DNA of 64,000 nt from Petaurus breviceps papuanus (lineage: Eukaryota; Chordata; Mammalia; Diprotodontia; Petauridae): contig JAMXIF010001210.1 of assembly GCA_028583685.1 (NCBI GenBank), positions 5,191,950 through 5,255,949 of the forward strand. Direction: 5' to 3'. The notes beneath the pieces were generated by a model, which was not told where the DNA came from, did not search any database, and saw only the letters and a program-made list of their open reading frames with translations. Below are positions 1 through 11,694 of this stretch, piece by piece. Numbering within the stretch: the stretch's first letter is position 1; every line of letters begins with the position of its first letter. The translations under genes were made by a program, and so were the position numbers.

Positions 1-47
<47 letters not shown>

Positions 48-139
48 AGAAGAAGAAGAAGAAGAAGAAGAAGAAGAAGAAGAAGAAGAAGAAGAAGAAG
101 AAGAAGAAGAAGAAGAAGAAGAAGAAGAAGAAGAAGAAA
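1..139. repeat. (GA)n then (GAA)n microsatellite
   Basis: The window opens inside a GA dinucleotide run (to about 44) that passes straight into a GAA trinucleotide run ending near 139. It is a pure polypurine strand. The left edge is cut by the window, so its full length is unknown. Confidence 0.98.
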
Positions 140-154
140 GATAGCACAAGAGTG

Positions 155-360
155 TACTTTAACATTTGCAATGCACTTTACAGATATCTCATTTGATCCT
201 TACAACTCTGGGGAGGTAGGTGCTATTATTATAATCCCTATTTTTACAGATGAGGAAACAGAAAAATAGAGGGCAAATGATATATCCAAGATCACACATC
301 TAGTAAATGCCTGAGGTCACATTTGAATTCAAACCTTTCTGACTCCAGGTCCAGCACCCC
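155..360 (-). mobile_element. MIR-type CORE-SINE, minus strand
   Basis: Read on the plus strand it shows the MIR reverse complement in order: ctcatttgatccttacaac, a copy of tttttacagatgaggaaac, a weak copy of the 'aggtcacacagctagta' block, and a 'gactccaggtccagcac' end from the tRNA-like head. It is well diverged, as expected for an ancient CORE-SINE. Confidence 0.8.
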
Positions 361-363
361 ATC

Positions 364-644
364 TCCCTAAATGCCTCTAGTCCACAGTCTAGGGGGCTGA
401 TCAACAAGGAAGGTGCAGTAGACACCTCTGTCCTCCATTCTTCTCAAGTACAGTAAAATGCAGTTTACTCTATTTGGCAGGGTTTGGCTGTCCCAGGCCA
501 ACCATATTGAAAGATAGATGAAGCATCTATTATGCAATATGGGTAGTACCAGGATGGCACTGGGGCCTATGAGACATAAGCATTCTAGTATAGCCCTCAC
601 CCAATAGCCTTTGGGGGTATTACAATGCCAACAATGCAATAGAG
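364..644. other. no recognised feature
   Basis: Unique-looking sequence. A 90-codon open frame on the minus strand (367-639) has no family signature and is probably chance. Confidence 0.6.
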
Positions 645-789
645 TTTAATTCACCAAGCATTTACTGAGCCCCTTGCTAGATGCCAGGCCCTGTGTTAGG
701 CCCTGGGGATATAAACACAGAAGCTAAACATCATATTGGAAGAAAAAGGCAACAATATGTACACAGGTAAGTGTGCACAAAATAATATA

Positions 790-965
790 GGGAGAGGCAG
801 TGCAGTGGATGGCCTCTATCCACGGTTTGTGGGGGAAAGGGGAGACTTGGATTCATATTCCACCTGTGATCTCTCCTAGTTATGCAGCCCAGAGCCAGTG
901 CCTTAAACTCTCAGTTTCTTGGACAACTCTATAAAATGATATCATTACAGAGTCTCCTCAACTGT
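790..965 (+). mobile_element. degraded MIR-type SINE
   Basis: It has 'ggcagtgcagtggat' at the head, 'gagacttggattcatattcc' like the B-box region, and 'cttaaactctcagtttcttg' like the CORE. It is highly diverged. It lies inside the minus-strand L2 above. Confidence 0.5.
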
Positions 966-1063
966 AAAAATAGGGATTATAATAAACCTGCCTTGGTTTA
1001 GGAGACTTATCCCACCTGGGGCTTCCCTATATTAACAGGGTCACAGGGCCAGTTCCTATATGG

Positions 1064-1105
<42 letters not shown>
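1064..1105. repeat. (AC)n microsatellite
   Basis: About 21 uninterrupted AC units. Confidence 0.98.
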
Positions 1106-1107
<2 letters not shown>

Positions 1108-1455
1108 TTAATTTTGGATATGAGGAGAGGAGGAAGGGCAGCTAGAGGTGTAAAGAAAGGCTTTCTGTTGTATTGTGGGGCACAATCTAGGTTTTGATGG
1201 AACACAGGAGTTTACAAAGGGAAAGCATGAGCTGGCAGGAGAACATTCCAGATTCAAGGCAAATTTTGGCTGGGAGGCAGAGTAGAAAGAGGGGAAATAA
1301 TGTCAGATCAGTCTGTAAAGGAAGGTTGGGATCAATTTGTAAAGGGTTTTCAATTCCAGAGGATTTTCTGTTTTAAACCTAGAAGTAACAGAACCACTGG
1401 AGATTTTCTGACCCAGGAAATGGCCATCACACCTGTGCTATAGGAAGATCAATTA

Positions 1456-3025
1456 AAATATTAAAGATTTATTGTTTTGGAGTCTTGGCATTGCTTTTAT
1501 TTAAATGCACACATCCCTGGGATAGTGAAAAACTTAAGGGTCAACAGGGACTAGTTTATTTCATGAGGTTCTTTCCAACCAAGTTGACTAGCTAAAAGGA
1601 AGAGCTGAGGAAAAAGGGTGGAGGAAAAGCATTTGCAGGTAATGGTGGGACCATTGGAAGGGAAGAAAGGAGGCATTTGAAGGGGAAGCTAGTTATTGCT
1701 GTCAATTTTCCAGTTTTCTTTTTGGCTGGAACATATAGGACAAAGCCTAGAAAGCCAATCTGGTCCATTTCCATAATACTTCAGCAGGTGAGAGGGTGAC
1801 TGATGCCACATTCCTCTATCTAGAAATGAGCCACAGTTCATTATATCTGTTCTATGGGCCAATGAACTACTAGACTGTCCTTGGAGGAACTGTGGAGGGG
1901 GAAGGAAAGGTTCTGGACACATTTGAAGAAAACCTGTAAGTTCTAAGCATTTTCTAGAGGCAGAAGCCTTAAAAAAATCAATTTCACCTCAAGACCAAAT
2001 GTTTTGATTTGCAAATGGTCCTGACTCTACTACCCTTTATTTCCTAGGGAGGTACATTTTAGCCATCTCCTGTTTATTAAGGACACTGAAAAACTTTAAG
2101 ATACTAGTAAAATTAAAATTCATAATGTTATTTCCAGAAATACTCTGAAAGAAATCTCAGGGGGAGGTGAAAGGTGAGAGGGCTCTTGAAAATGAATATC
2201 ATAACATTAGTGTATTCTATGAACACACCGGTGACATTTAAGCTTGCCAAATTAACATTTTAATTTTTCTGAAGTACCTCAATGTTTCTAAAGGCAAAAG
2301 CCTATGCTTCACTCTTTTATCCACAAACTCTTTTGTTCCTGATGTAAATATATACAGCAAATTCATTAATTAAAGGTTATTCTATCATGATTTCTTTTCT
2401 AATTTGCCAAAGATCACACCTTTTAATCATTAGGACAACTATGTTATTTAGTCTCTTTTTTTTAATGGTCATGGATCAAAGAAAAAAAAAATCAAGAATG
2501 ACATACTCTCAGGGAACTGCTCTAACCGATGGTTAATGTTCTCTCTCCCATCTATAAAATAAAATGGAAAAATATGAGTAAATGAATACTTGCTCCTTTC
2601 TAGACCTTGAATCCTATAATGAATGATGTGATAGGATTTTAAATGTTAAGGAAATAATAATTTTCCATCAACAGGCTGAGAGAATTTTGTTTATTAGTTT
2701 ACTGTGATTCAATTTGTGAAAATTTGCTTCATTGATCTTTTCAAAAGAACTTTAATTGGAAATGAATATCACAATCTATTTGCCACACCAACAGGCCCGA
2801 GTTGTTGCAGTTCATTAAGTGCTACACACCTGCTTCTTAACTTCCCAGTGGGAGAAAAACTCTTGATTTAATACAGGCAAGGGCAGTCAGCATAGGAACT
2901 CAGAAAACCAACTTTTTAATTGCTGATTTCTCTGCTACATCCCAACACTTGCAGCATGCCTCAGTTGTGGGTTGGGATATGATAGCAGCAGAATAGGATC
3001 CTAGGACAGGAGTTGTAAGGCATCT
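1456..3025. other. unique sequence, no gene recognised
   Basis: No repeat family, splice-flanked open frame or RNA gene recognised. The stretch 2680-2930 is free of simple repeats and of moderate complexity, so it could hold a conserved non-coding element, but that cannot be tested here. Confidence 0.55.
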
Positions 3026-3029
3026 CAGA

Positions 3030-3190
3030 GAAAAGCTAGGTCCACTCTCACTCCTTCTTTTTACAATGACGGTAACTGAGGCCTGGGGAACTTAGTTGAG
3101 GTAGTAAACAATAGCAGCAAAATTGGAACCCAGCTCTTGTGAGGCCAGGGCCAATTCTCCTTTTGGTTTTGTCATGCTTCCTTCCTATCT
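3030..3190 (-). mobile_element. old MIR-type SINE, minus strand
   Basis: Shows the reversed CORE order: 'ttacaatgacggtaactgag' resembling 'ttacagatgaggaaactgag', then 'ttggaacccagctcttgtga'. Strongly diverged. Confidence 0.55.
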
Positions 3191-3194
3191 AAGG

Positions 3195-3500
3195 TCCTCC
3201 ATTAGAACTGAGAGTAGGGACTGTTTTGTTTTTGTCTTTTAATCTTCTGGGCCCACTGGGCCCAGGGACTTGGAAATCAACTCATTCCTTACAACGCACA
3301 ATTGAAGATGTCAACTCTTTCCCAACCCTTCAGCATGCATAGGAAAAGCCAGGAATCTTTTTGAAAAAAAAAAAAACAAAAAACTGCTGTCTCAGTTTTA
3401 CTGTTATCTGGCCAGAATGGAACTGTAGTCAGTTTATGAGGGACAAGCCAAGAAGCTCCTAGAATTAACGGAAAACACATAAATGCTTGTTGAATTGAAA
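3195..3500 (+). mobile_element. L2-type LINE 3' end, interrupted
   Basis: 'gagagtagggactgttttgt' followed by 'ttttgtcttttaatcttctg' matches the 'gagggcagggactgt...tttgtatccccag' part of an L2/L3 3' end. The terminal 'cataaatgcttgttgaattg' sits at about 3477-3496. The sequence between (about 3265-3465, with an A-rich run at 3364) looks like a later insertion I cannot name. Confidence 0.5.
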
Positions 3501-4050
3501 GGTTGATAGGATAGTGCTACCATGACTTATTTAAACATGTTTGTTTCATTGAAAAGAAATCTGCAATATGAAAATATGACATGATTAATACAAGAAGGAA
3601 ATGGTTGTTTTAAAGGCACTTGATACCCCCACTGCCCAGGACAATGCCCCGGAGCAGTATGGAAATGTCCTTTAAGAAAAATCTTTCCTCCTTCAGTGCA
3701 GTAGGGACAAAAGAGGAATAAAAGTAAAAGAAGGTAGGCTTTTAATATTAGGAAAAAGCCACATTAAAGGTACCAAACAGCACATGTAGTGCTCACTCAC
3801 AGGGGCAAAATCCCTTAAACCAGTATTAAAGAGATATTAACTGAGAATGAAGAATTAGAAGCCAAACTTCTGAATAACTGAAGAAGTACTAGAAACCTGG
3901 CTTTTGTTCCAAGAAAACTTAGTTTAGGGGAAGATATTTTCAGTTTCATTTCAAGTATTTCACACTTTAACTTAGTGGGTTGCTCAGTTGTTCTGAAAAA
4001 GGCCACGCTTTTTATAGTGTTGCAGAGTCAAACACTTTGGCTACACCCTG
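3501..4050. other. unique sequence
   Basis: No repeat or gene recognised. It has A/T-rich stretches and short chance ORFs only. Confidence 0.5.
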
Positions 4051-4055
4051 CCTGG

Positions 4056-4255
4056 TACCTTACAATATATATTGTAAGGTATATTATTAATATATTATAT
4101 AATATATAATAATATTGTAATTATTAATATAATTACAATATATAGTAAGGTATATTAATATATTATATAATATATATTGTAATTACTAATATAATTACAA
4201 TATATATTGTAAGGCATATACAATATATATATATATAATACAATACCTTACAATA
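4056..4255. repeat. AT-rich array of diverged palindromic units
   Basis: About three diverged units of 60-75 bases built from ATATTGTAAGG, TATTAATATATTATATAA and TAATATAATTACAATATA blocks. The first 26 bases (4056-4081) form a perfect palindrome with half-site TACCTTACAATAT. An inverted TACCTTACAATA copy closes the array near 4247-4258. The whole block can fold into long hairpins or a cruciform. Confidence 0.85.
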
Positions 4256-4259
4256 GCCT

Positions 4260-4935
4260 GGCATTGCGAGAAGCAGACACGTTGATCTCAAGAAGAAACA
4301 AGAGAAGTATAAGTGGCTTATTATAAATTCACTAATCTCAGCAGGGAAGGAAGGGGAGAAACAATCTGGGGTCAGCAATATTATCTCCCTAAATGAACTT
4401 AATTTTGGTCAGTATTTCATTAATTTATTTTCACTGAACATATATTAAAATAAGTAATCTTGATCTGCATCTCATATTTTGAATGGCTATTAATAATTTA
4501 TGACATTAAAAAGTATTGTTCCAAAATAAAGATTAGAAAGCGTGCCCTCATAGTTTAAAGTTATTTTTTAGCTCTATTAATGAAAATAATTTATCTATGA
4601 TTATTAACAGTGTGGAACAGTGGATCCAGGAGTGGGTTTGTAGTGAAAAAGATCAGGTTAAAATTCCATTTGGACAAATAGATCAGTCTCTTGAACTTTC
4701 CCATGCCTTCGGCAATAACCCAGAACTTCTCTCCTAAGTCTTAGATAGGCTGGAGTTCCCTAAACTGATGAAATTACAAACCTTTTTACATTCCCATAAT
4801 TTATATAATACATTGAATTATCTTATTCAGAAGTAAGAAGGTGCTTAGAATAATGCTGGCCATGCTCCAGTCAAGAAAAAAACCATGACCTTGGATGAAT
4901 GGACTTTTTGAAATGATATACTTAGATCATCAACT
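4260..4935. other. unique AT-rich sequence
   Basis: No clear repeat. A very weak MIR-like patch around 4610-4720 is too degraded to call. Confidence 0.5.
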
Positions 4936-5062
4936 AAAAACCAATCAATAAGTATTAATTAAATGCCCACTACATGAATATAAGTCCAAAAAAAAAAAAA
5001 GAAAACAATCCCTACTCACAAGAAGCTTACATTCTAAAAGAGGACATGATAAATAAATGTGT
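4936..5062 (-). mobile_element. L2/L3 LINE 3' end, minus strand
   Basis: It reads 'caatcaataagtattaatta', then 'aaatgcccactacatgaata', then 'caatccctactcacaagaag' and 'cttacattctaaa'. This is the reverse complement of an L2/L3 3' terminus ('gaatgtaagctccttgaggg...cacatagtaggcgcttaat'). Confidence 0.75.
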
Positions 5063-5689
5063 GTGTGTGAGAAACACTGTTACAATTAATTAGCTCATTT
5101 CAAGCCTAGAAAATAATGTAATGATTTTTAAGGTCTACTTGGTGCCCTTCTCTTTGGCTTTAGGAGACTTATTTTAGAGGAAAAGTTCTGAGTTCAGGCA
5201 CAATCACTCTAATCCCCTACCATCTAGGCAGAATTGGAGTTCTCTTTCTAATCTTGCATTTTTATCTATCACTAGTTAATGATTGTCTCTTCAAGGATAA
5301 GGTGAAATTCAGTTCACTGAAACATCTGAGTAATGAAGCAGCTGATGATAGTGTAGTGTTTATGGATAGATGGGCATAAGGAGGGAAAGAACCATCTTTT
5401 CTTGGGACTTCCATCAGCCTGGGTCTTCCTCTCCATGATTCCTGTGTAGCCAGTGATTCTGCTCAATACCTTCAGTCTCTGCCATAGCTTAAATCTCCCT
5501 TTGCAGTGGGCTTGCTCCAATCTCACCAATTCAGATGCACAGAATCTCTCATTCCCTCAATTCGGACCTATCTCCCTTTTATACAAATTGTTAGGGGCAT
5601 AAATCAGTCTTTAACATGACAGCTTTGTTTCAAGGAAGCATACAGCCCCTTTTCACAGTTAGGCTTTTTTTTTTAATCAAACAAAGGCA
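5063..5689. other. unique sequence
   Basis: No repeat family or gene recognised. The 71-codon minus-strand open frame at 5314-5529 shows no known domain. Confidence 0.5.
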
Positions 5690-6890
5690 TAGAATTTGAA
5701 GAAGGAATGTCCTGTGTGAGGAATAGAGTGACAACTTTGGCTGGATCACTAAGTGTAAAAAGGGTAGTAATATCCAATAAGGCCAAAAAGACATGTTGGG
5801 GCCATGTTCTGTAGGGCTCTAAAAGCTAGACAAGGGGGATTTTATTTTATCTTAAAAGTAATTAGAATAGAGTTCATTGAGTAGAGGAGTAACATAGTCA
5901 GATCTCCATTTAAGGAAATTTATTTTGGTTAGCAGTGGGGAAGTTGGACAAGAATATTGAGAGGCCTGAGGCAGGAAGACCAATTAGAAAGCTGTTGCAA
6001 TAATTTGGGCAAGAGGTGATGGGGGTTTGAATCGAGGTAGTAACTGTGAGAGTAGAGACAAGGGCTCAGATGTGAGAGATGTAGTAGAAGTAGAAATGGT
6101 AATACTTGGCAACTGATTGGATACGTGGGGTGAGATTGAGGAATTCAGGATGTTAATGTTAGAAGCCTAGGATGTATTTAAGATGTCTCTATGACAACAG
6201 ATAACTGATGATGTAGACTGAAGATATCAGGGAGATAGACAACCTCTCTCTCTCCATATATATACATACATACATAAACACACATATTATATACACATAT
6301 CTGCACACACAGATATATATATATACATGTATATATATAAATCATATCTGTGAATCCTGATATGATTGTTAAAATATATGACATATGATAGCTATATGAT
6401 AAACTAAACCTATGGAAACTGATGAGATTACCGGGAGAGCATAAAGGGAGAAAGAGGACCAGGAGAGAACCTTGGATTGGGAAATAAGAAATGTAATGGA
6501 AGTAGTAAGTGTAGACAGTCTTTTCAGGGATTTGGAGTGTAAAAGAGAGGAGATATAGAGAATGATAACTTGAGGGAACTGTAGGATCTATTTTTTTTTG
6601 TAAAAATAGGGGAAATAGGCATGTTTGAAGGTAGTAGGGAAAAAAACTGATAGAAGCTTTAAGAGATAAAGGCAATGAGAAGGGGTGGGATCTGCTGGAG
6701 AAGATGAAAAATTATGGGATCAAGTGCACATATACAGGAACTGATCTTGGCAAGAAGGACCACTTCTTTGTCATAGGCTAAGAGAAAGGAGAGAGTGAGA
6801 GATGATATCAAGGGGTTTTGAGATTTTAAAAAAGGGAGGAAGGGAGATCTCATGTCAAATTACCTCAGTTTTCTCAGGAAAACAAGAGGT
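5690..6890 (-). mobile_element. L2 (CR1-superfamily) LINE, reverse-transcriptase region, minus strand
   Basis: Minus-strand translation carries recognisable L2 ORF2 pieces. The frame 6659-6853 reads KEVVLLAKISSCICALDPI and then FHLLQQIPPLL, matching the L2 segment just before the first RT motif. The next frame, ending near 6460, continues with KKIDPTVPSSYHSLYLLSFT. Plus-strand text such as 'ggcaactgattggatacgtg' is the antisense of the later RT/UTR part. A TATA/CATA microsatellite (about 6245-6345) interrupts it. It is broken by frameshifts and cannot be functional. Confidence 0.8.
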
Positions 6891-7149
6891 TAAAAAAGGT
6901 ACCTTTTTTCTTTGGAAGATGCAGTGTATTTACTAATAAGGTTTTTCATGTTCAATAATACTGCTATCTAGTCTGTATTTATGTTTAACAATAGGATCAG
7001 GCAAAGCCTTTGCTTCATAAGCAGTTGCAGACCAAATAGGACCTAAAAAGTATGGTATTAATCTTTTGATATTGATACACATTCTATTGTCAGTAGAAAA
7101 TATGCTTGAGTTGATTCCTGGTAGTCATGTTGGCTTAAGCTATGGCATG

Positions 7150-7292
7150 TTGTCATGGAAAAGACACTGAAATAGGAATCAGGAGACCAGGGTACTAGTC
7201 CAAGCTCTGCTATTAATTAGTTCAGTGACCTTGGACAAGTCACTTCTCTTTGGGCCTCTGTTTCTTTAGTTTCAAAAAATGGGTAGAAAAAG
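7150..7292 (+). mobile_element. MIR-type SINE, plus strand
   Basis: 'gaaaagacactgaaatagga', then 'agtgaccttggacaagtcac' and 'gggcctctgtttctttagtt' match the tRNA-like head and CORE of a MIR-type SINE. Confidence 0.8.
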
Positions 7293-7311
7293 GTCATAAA
7301 CTAATATATTT

Positions 7312-7495
7312 AAAGCTGAAAGAAACTTCAGTCATCACTTAGTCCAACTCTTTCATTTTATAGATGAGAGAATTGAAACTCAGAGGAAAGTAACTCATCC
7401 AAGAGTACACAGATAGTAAGAGGCAGAGTAAGGATTTGAACTCAGGTTGTCTGATACCAAAATACAGCACTCTTTCTGGTGTAGCATGCTGCCTT
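7312..7495 (-). mobile_element. MIR-type SINE, minus strand
   Basis: It shows the reversed order: 'cacttagtccaactctttca', then 'ttttatagatgagagaattg', and 'caggttgtctgata' near the end. Together with 7150-7292 it forms a closely spaced inverted pair of related SINEs. Confidence 0.8.
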
Positions 7496-7624
7496 TAAAG
7501 GGAAATGCTACCTGGCATTTGTTGGGGAGGAATGGATTGCACTTGGTTCATAACCTACTTCCTCATTCTTATAGCCTTCTTGCTCTGAGTCCTTTCTGTT
7601 AATTTGACATATAAGGACTCTTAT

Positions 7625-7805
7625 CAATGTAATGATCAACAATGATCATAGAGGACTGAGGATGAAGAATATTATCTACCTCCTGACAGAGTATTTGGGT
7701 TGCAGAATGAGAAATTTTTTAACAAGGTTTTTGTTTTTCTTTTTTCAATGGTGAAGGATGATGGGATGGAGAGCAAATTGATTTTGTTCATTGAAGATAA
7801 TAAAA
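7625..7805 (+). mobile_element. L1 3' end fragment
   Basis: 'atcatagaggactgaggatg', 'ctacctcctgacagag', 'gcagaatgagaaat' and 'ggtttttgtttttctttttt' follow the order of a marsupial L1 3'-terminal segment. The same layout recurs at 9110-9372. Confidence 0.55.
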
Positions 7806-9105
7806 TATAACTTTAAAATAATATAGTAATATATCCATGTATTAAAAATGGATAGGCAAGACAAAAAGTTTATCAGTCCTCTCCCTCCTGTCTAAGTCTT
7901 AACCATTTGTCATCCTATGTCCTAGGCCTTGGAAAATAGAATGATTCTTTTCCAGAGATGAACTGAGGCAGATTATAATGGGAAGTTACTGAACCTAAAA
8001 TTTCTATTTGGATATTAATGACACCAAGAAGAGTGAATGTCATAGCTGAGCAGAAGTAGTCTGAAGAAACAGGGAAAGTACCAGAGGGAAGATCAGTAAA
8101 AGGAAAAAATTGAAATTCTGGACTGAAGGGAAAATAGGGGGAGATTGATTTTTCGCATCCCATTAGTATAGTCATCCTAAGTCATTCTGCTAGTGATTAA
8201 AGAATTCATTAGGTAACCAAAATGTTTTTGTCTAGTCTATAGCCAATTTTGACTCAAGTCTTTGTCAAAATCAGATACTCAATCCAAATAATTCCCCATC
8301 CATTTGCTACCACCTTCCTACAATCCATGTAATAACATTTTATCTTCCCATTGCCAGCAACACATGCTACAAAATGACTAGTTAGAACTAATAGATTGCT
8401 TGATAGGGGAAATGGGTATTATATGGTCATACCTCCCTCATTATTCTTTTGACCATTTGGTTCTGCTATACTCATATCCTTATCACTATCTGAAATACTT
8501 TTAATGCATTTAAATTCACAACTAGTAACTACTAGTTAACACAGCAGACACTCAGATACTTTGCACTGTAGTAGTGACTAACTCAACAAAGTTTGTTGGT
8601 GATTTACAATTAGAAATTTGGGTGCCAATTCCCCTCATGATAATTATTTTGGAGAAATTCTTTTTAATGTATTGAAAAACATTAATAGTAATTCCAATTA
8701 TAAAATGTTGAACAATAAATCTTATTGTAGAGTTCAAAAAATAAATTAATAAAATATTAACTAAAAATCAAAGTTCATTTTGGAGAAAATACTACCTACT
8801 CATTTATTTTCTGCACATCCTATTAAATTAGGCAGGCATGGCTACTGAACAAATTATTTGGGTGGCTACTGCCATCCCAAGAAAATGGAGGTTTTAAGGA
8901 TAAAACTGTATTGAAAATATAACATATAATTGATCAGGGTGTGTGAAAGTCAACAGTAAGAGAAAGTTATTGTGGATAATTATTATATCAGTAACACATC
9001 AAATATTTGAGAAGTTATGCAAAAAAAGAAAGGCAGTTTATTCCTCACTGTATTCATGGGAGCCTGAGAAAAATGTTCAGCATAGAAAATATATCAAAAG
9101 CTATG
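7806..9105. other. unique sequence
   Basis: No repeat or gene recognised. The 86-codon minus-strand frame 7915-8175 has no known motif. Confidence 0.5.
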
Positions 9106-9109
9106 TAAA

Positions 9110-9372
9110 ACGAATTTAAAAGAACACTTACGAAATCTGATCAGTTCAATGACCAGGCACAATTCTAGAGAATCAGTGATGAAGTGTACCACCCACCTTG
9201 TGACAAAGTTCAAGATATAAAATGAGACTTTGTTGAACTTGACCAATGAAGGAATTTGTTTCGTTTGGCTAAATTTGATATTATGAGAGTTTTTTTCTTC
9301 TGTATCCAGTTGGTGGGATAGAGAGGAAATAAATGTTTGTTAATTGAGAAAAAGTTAAAATAAATAAAATAA
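9110..9372 (+). mobile_element. L1 3' end fragment
   Basis: It begins near 'gatcagttcaatgaccaggc' and continues with 'gatgaagtgtaccacccacc', 'gaaggaatttgtttcgtttg' and a final 'aataaatgtttgttaattga' with an A-rich tail. It is 5' truncated, as is normal for L1. Confidence 0.7.
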
Positions 9373-10355
9373 AACTCTCCATAGAGCTCTCATTTTAAAG
9401 CACAGAAATTGACACAGAGGGTCGTTTTTTTTCACTGGCCTTTTTCTCTAAATTTCAGGGTCTAGAAAGGCAAAATCATTTTAAGGCTGCAATATCTAAC
9501 TTACTCTCATAATACAGATCTTTTGTCAATTTCCCAAACAAGAGGCTGTGAAGAACAACCCATTGACAAAACCTACTGATGGTTAAATAACCAGTGGTAG
9601 GAAAGGTGCCCATAATATCCAATAAATATTTCTTCTCAGTAGATAATAATGACAGATCTCCATCTTATTTGCTGAAGAGTCAGAGACTTTTTTCACCCAG
9701 CAGCTGAAGAATAGCAATGCCCACTAATCTCACTCACATAGAATTTGCCATGAGTTGTCTTTGTAAGTGAAATGCTGCCATGTTGTTCTTACCAGCAACC
9801 TTTCATTGTACTGCTTTTCTTTATAACAAAGCCTCACAATCATCTGCCTACAGTGGCATTGATTAAGGCACTTGGGACACATAAGTTAGAATGGAAAGCT
9901 ACTCTTTAAAAAACTGGGTCAGAGGGCTACCCAATCACTCAGATAATTTATGCTGGAATAATTTTAGAAAAAAAAAATGAGTGTTTTAGAGAGCAGTCTA
10001 TGAATTCTATGATAAAAGAGAGGCAAGTGCAGATAAAGCAAAAGATATTCCCAAATCACACTTGATCTATTTCATCCATTTCCTTTCCACTGATCTTTGA
10101 AAAGTGTGCCAGGTAAAGGACATTATTGTTGAATGATTTTGAGTCTTACATCAAATCCCATCTGTGCCTTTTCCCAGGGCTACTGTTCTTTTAGATATAT
10201 AAAATGAACAATGACATGTCCAGAAAGCAGGACAAGAGGGGGAAAAAGAGAAGAGAATGGCCAAAGCCAATTCAGAAAGCTCACTAAATTGTTTTTTGAT
10301 GATCTCATTTCATTTATGCCAGGATGAGCGTATACAAAGAGATAAGTAGCATATG
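9373..10355. other. unique sequence
   Basis: No repeat or gene recognised. Confidence 0.5.
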
Positions 10356-10359
10356 TGGG

Positions 10360-10465
10360 TCAGGGCAGCATAAGGGGAGTGGAATGAATGGGAGTCTGGA
10401 AACCTGGCTTCTAGTCTCAACCCCGTCACTATTAGCTTTTAGTCAAGTTACTTCATATCTCTGAT
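10360..10465 (+). mobile_element. MIR-type SINE, partial
   Basis: 'gggagtctggaaacctggct' and 'tagtcaagttacttcatatc' match the B-box and CORE regions. The 3' half is replaced by the next SINE. Confidence 0.65.
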
Positions 10466-10712
10466 TGGTTCATACTTATATGGCACATTTAAGATTTACA
10501 AAGCCATTTAGATACATTATCTGATTTGATCTTCACAATAAGCCTGTGAGGTATATGCTTGTATAATCCACATTTTATGTATGAGGAAACTGAGGCAAAG
10601 AGAAGTTAGAGGACTTGCTGAGGGTCAGAGTTAGTTAGTAAGTATCTGGAGCAGAATTTAAACCTGGGTTTCTTGAATCCAAGTCTAGACTCCATCCAGT
10701 ATGCCATGTTTC
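10466..10712 (-). mobile_element. MIR/MIR3-like SINE, minus strand, nearly full length
   Basis: 'aagatttacaaagccattta', 'ctgatttgatcttcacaata' and 'tatgaggaaactgaggcaaa' appear in reversed order. The end, 'gactccatccagtatgcca', corresponds to the start of the SINE. Confidence 0.85.
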
Positions 10713-10727
10713 CTTTTACATACAGAA

Positions 10728-10975
10728 GTTAGGTTATGTAGTGGATAGAGTTCTGGACTTGAAGTCAGTAAGACCTGAGTTCAAATCTAGCCTCAGACAC
10801 TAACTGTGTGACACTGGGCAAATCACTTAATCTCTGTTTGACTCATTTTATTAATCTATGGCCCCTACTTCACAGACTCATTGTGAGGATCAAATGACAT
10901 AATCAATGAGGCACTCTGCAAATCTTAAAGTACTTAATGGTGATGAAGATGATGATGGTGATTATGTATTCCTTA
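10728..10975 (+). mobile_element. MIR-type SINE, nearly full length
   Basis: It runs from 'gtagtggatagagttctgga' through 'cctgagttcaaatctagcct', 'gacactgggcaaatcactta', 'cattgtgaggatcaaatgac' and 'caaatcttaaagtacttaat'. That covers head, B box, CORE and tail in the usual order. Confidence 0.88.
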
Positions 10976-11690
10976 TATTTTAGACAAAAACACCAAGTCA
11001 GTGATTAAGAGGGAGCAGAAAAGTCATGATTGACTGTACAATAATCACATTCTTACATTTCAACCTGGTGCATAAACCAAGAACAGGCAGATATATAATG
11101 CAATCTTGCTTTAATTGCACTCCTGGCAAGAAACAATACTTTTTTTCAGAGGACAAGGCAACATCTAAGTACCAGAAGCACAACTATTTGCTTGTGACAT
11201 AGCTGGAGTCCTGAGACATGGAGAACATTTGTACTTGAAGATAGAAGCTACCGGGGCCACATACATGGATTGATAATTCTAAAAGGTTTCACACACACAC
11301 ACACGTACACCAGGAAAGCTTCAATGTGGTTACTTAATGAATTGTTGATTTCAGCTAGACATATACAAATACTCTAGAGTAATAGTACTCAAGAGAAAGA
11401 ACAGAATAAAAAGATAAGATATACACATAAAAGTATATAGAATTATTTTTATTATTATTTTTAATTATTGCTATAAATGTTATTATCTTTTTTTGTTTCT
11501 TGGAATAGGTAATGCAAATTATTATAGGCTTTCTTTGCTTATAAAATATAATTTTACATAAAACAACAGAAAAATGTTTCCCCACTTATTTTATTACTCA
11601 GGCTAAATAATGCTAATTCCTTCAACTGAACCTCATAGTCTTTCCCCTATACCATGACAATATGTCATGTTATCTTTGAGTCCACTGATA
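10976..11690. other. unique AT-rich sequence with a short (CA)n
   Basis: A short CA run lies at about 11289-11304 and an AT-rich block at 11400-11580. No repeat family or gene recognised. Confidence 0.5.
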
Positions 11691-11694
11691 AGAC

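Larger units (their letters stand above)
645..1455 (-). mobile_element. L2/CR1-type LINE 3' region, minus strand, split
   Basis: Positions 645-780 match the reverse complement of an L2 3' end: 'gcatttactgagcccc', then 'tgccaggccctgtgttaggc' followed by 'ctggggatataaa'. Positions 1140-1455 match upstream L2 3'-UTR sequence on the same strand ('gaacattccagattcaaggc', 'acctgtgctataggaagatc'). A degraded MIR and an AC microsatellite lie between them, so this is probably one old element with later insertions. Confidence 0.6.

Noticed and set aside
4056-4258. CRISPR-like array
   Set aside because: The units are AT-rich, palindromic, without unique spacers, and the host is a mammal.
10728-10975. 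tRNA gene
   Set aside because: The tRNA-like boxes belong to the SINE head. No cloverleaf with intact anticodon arm can be drawn.
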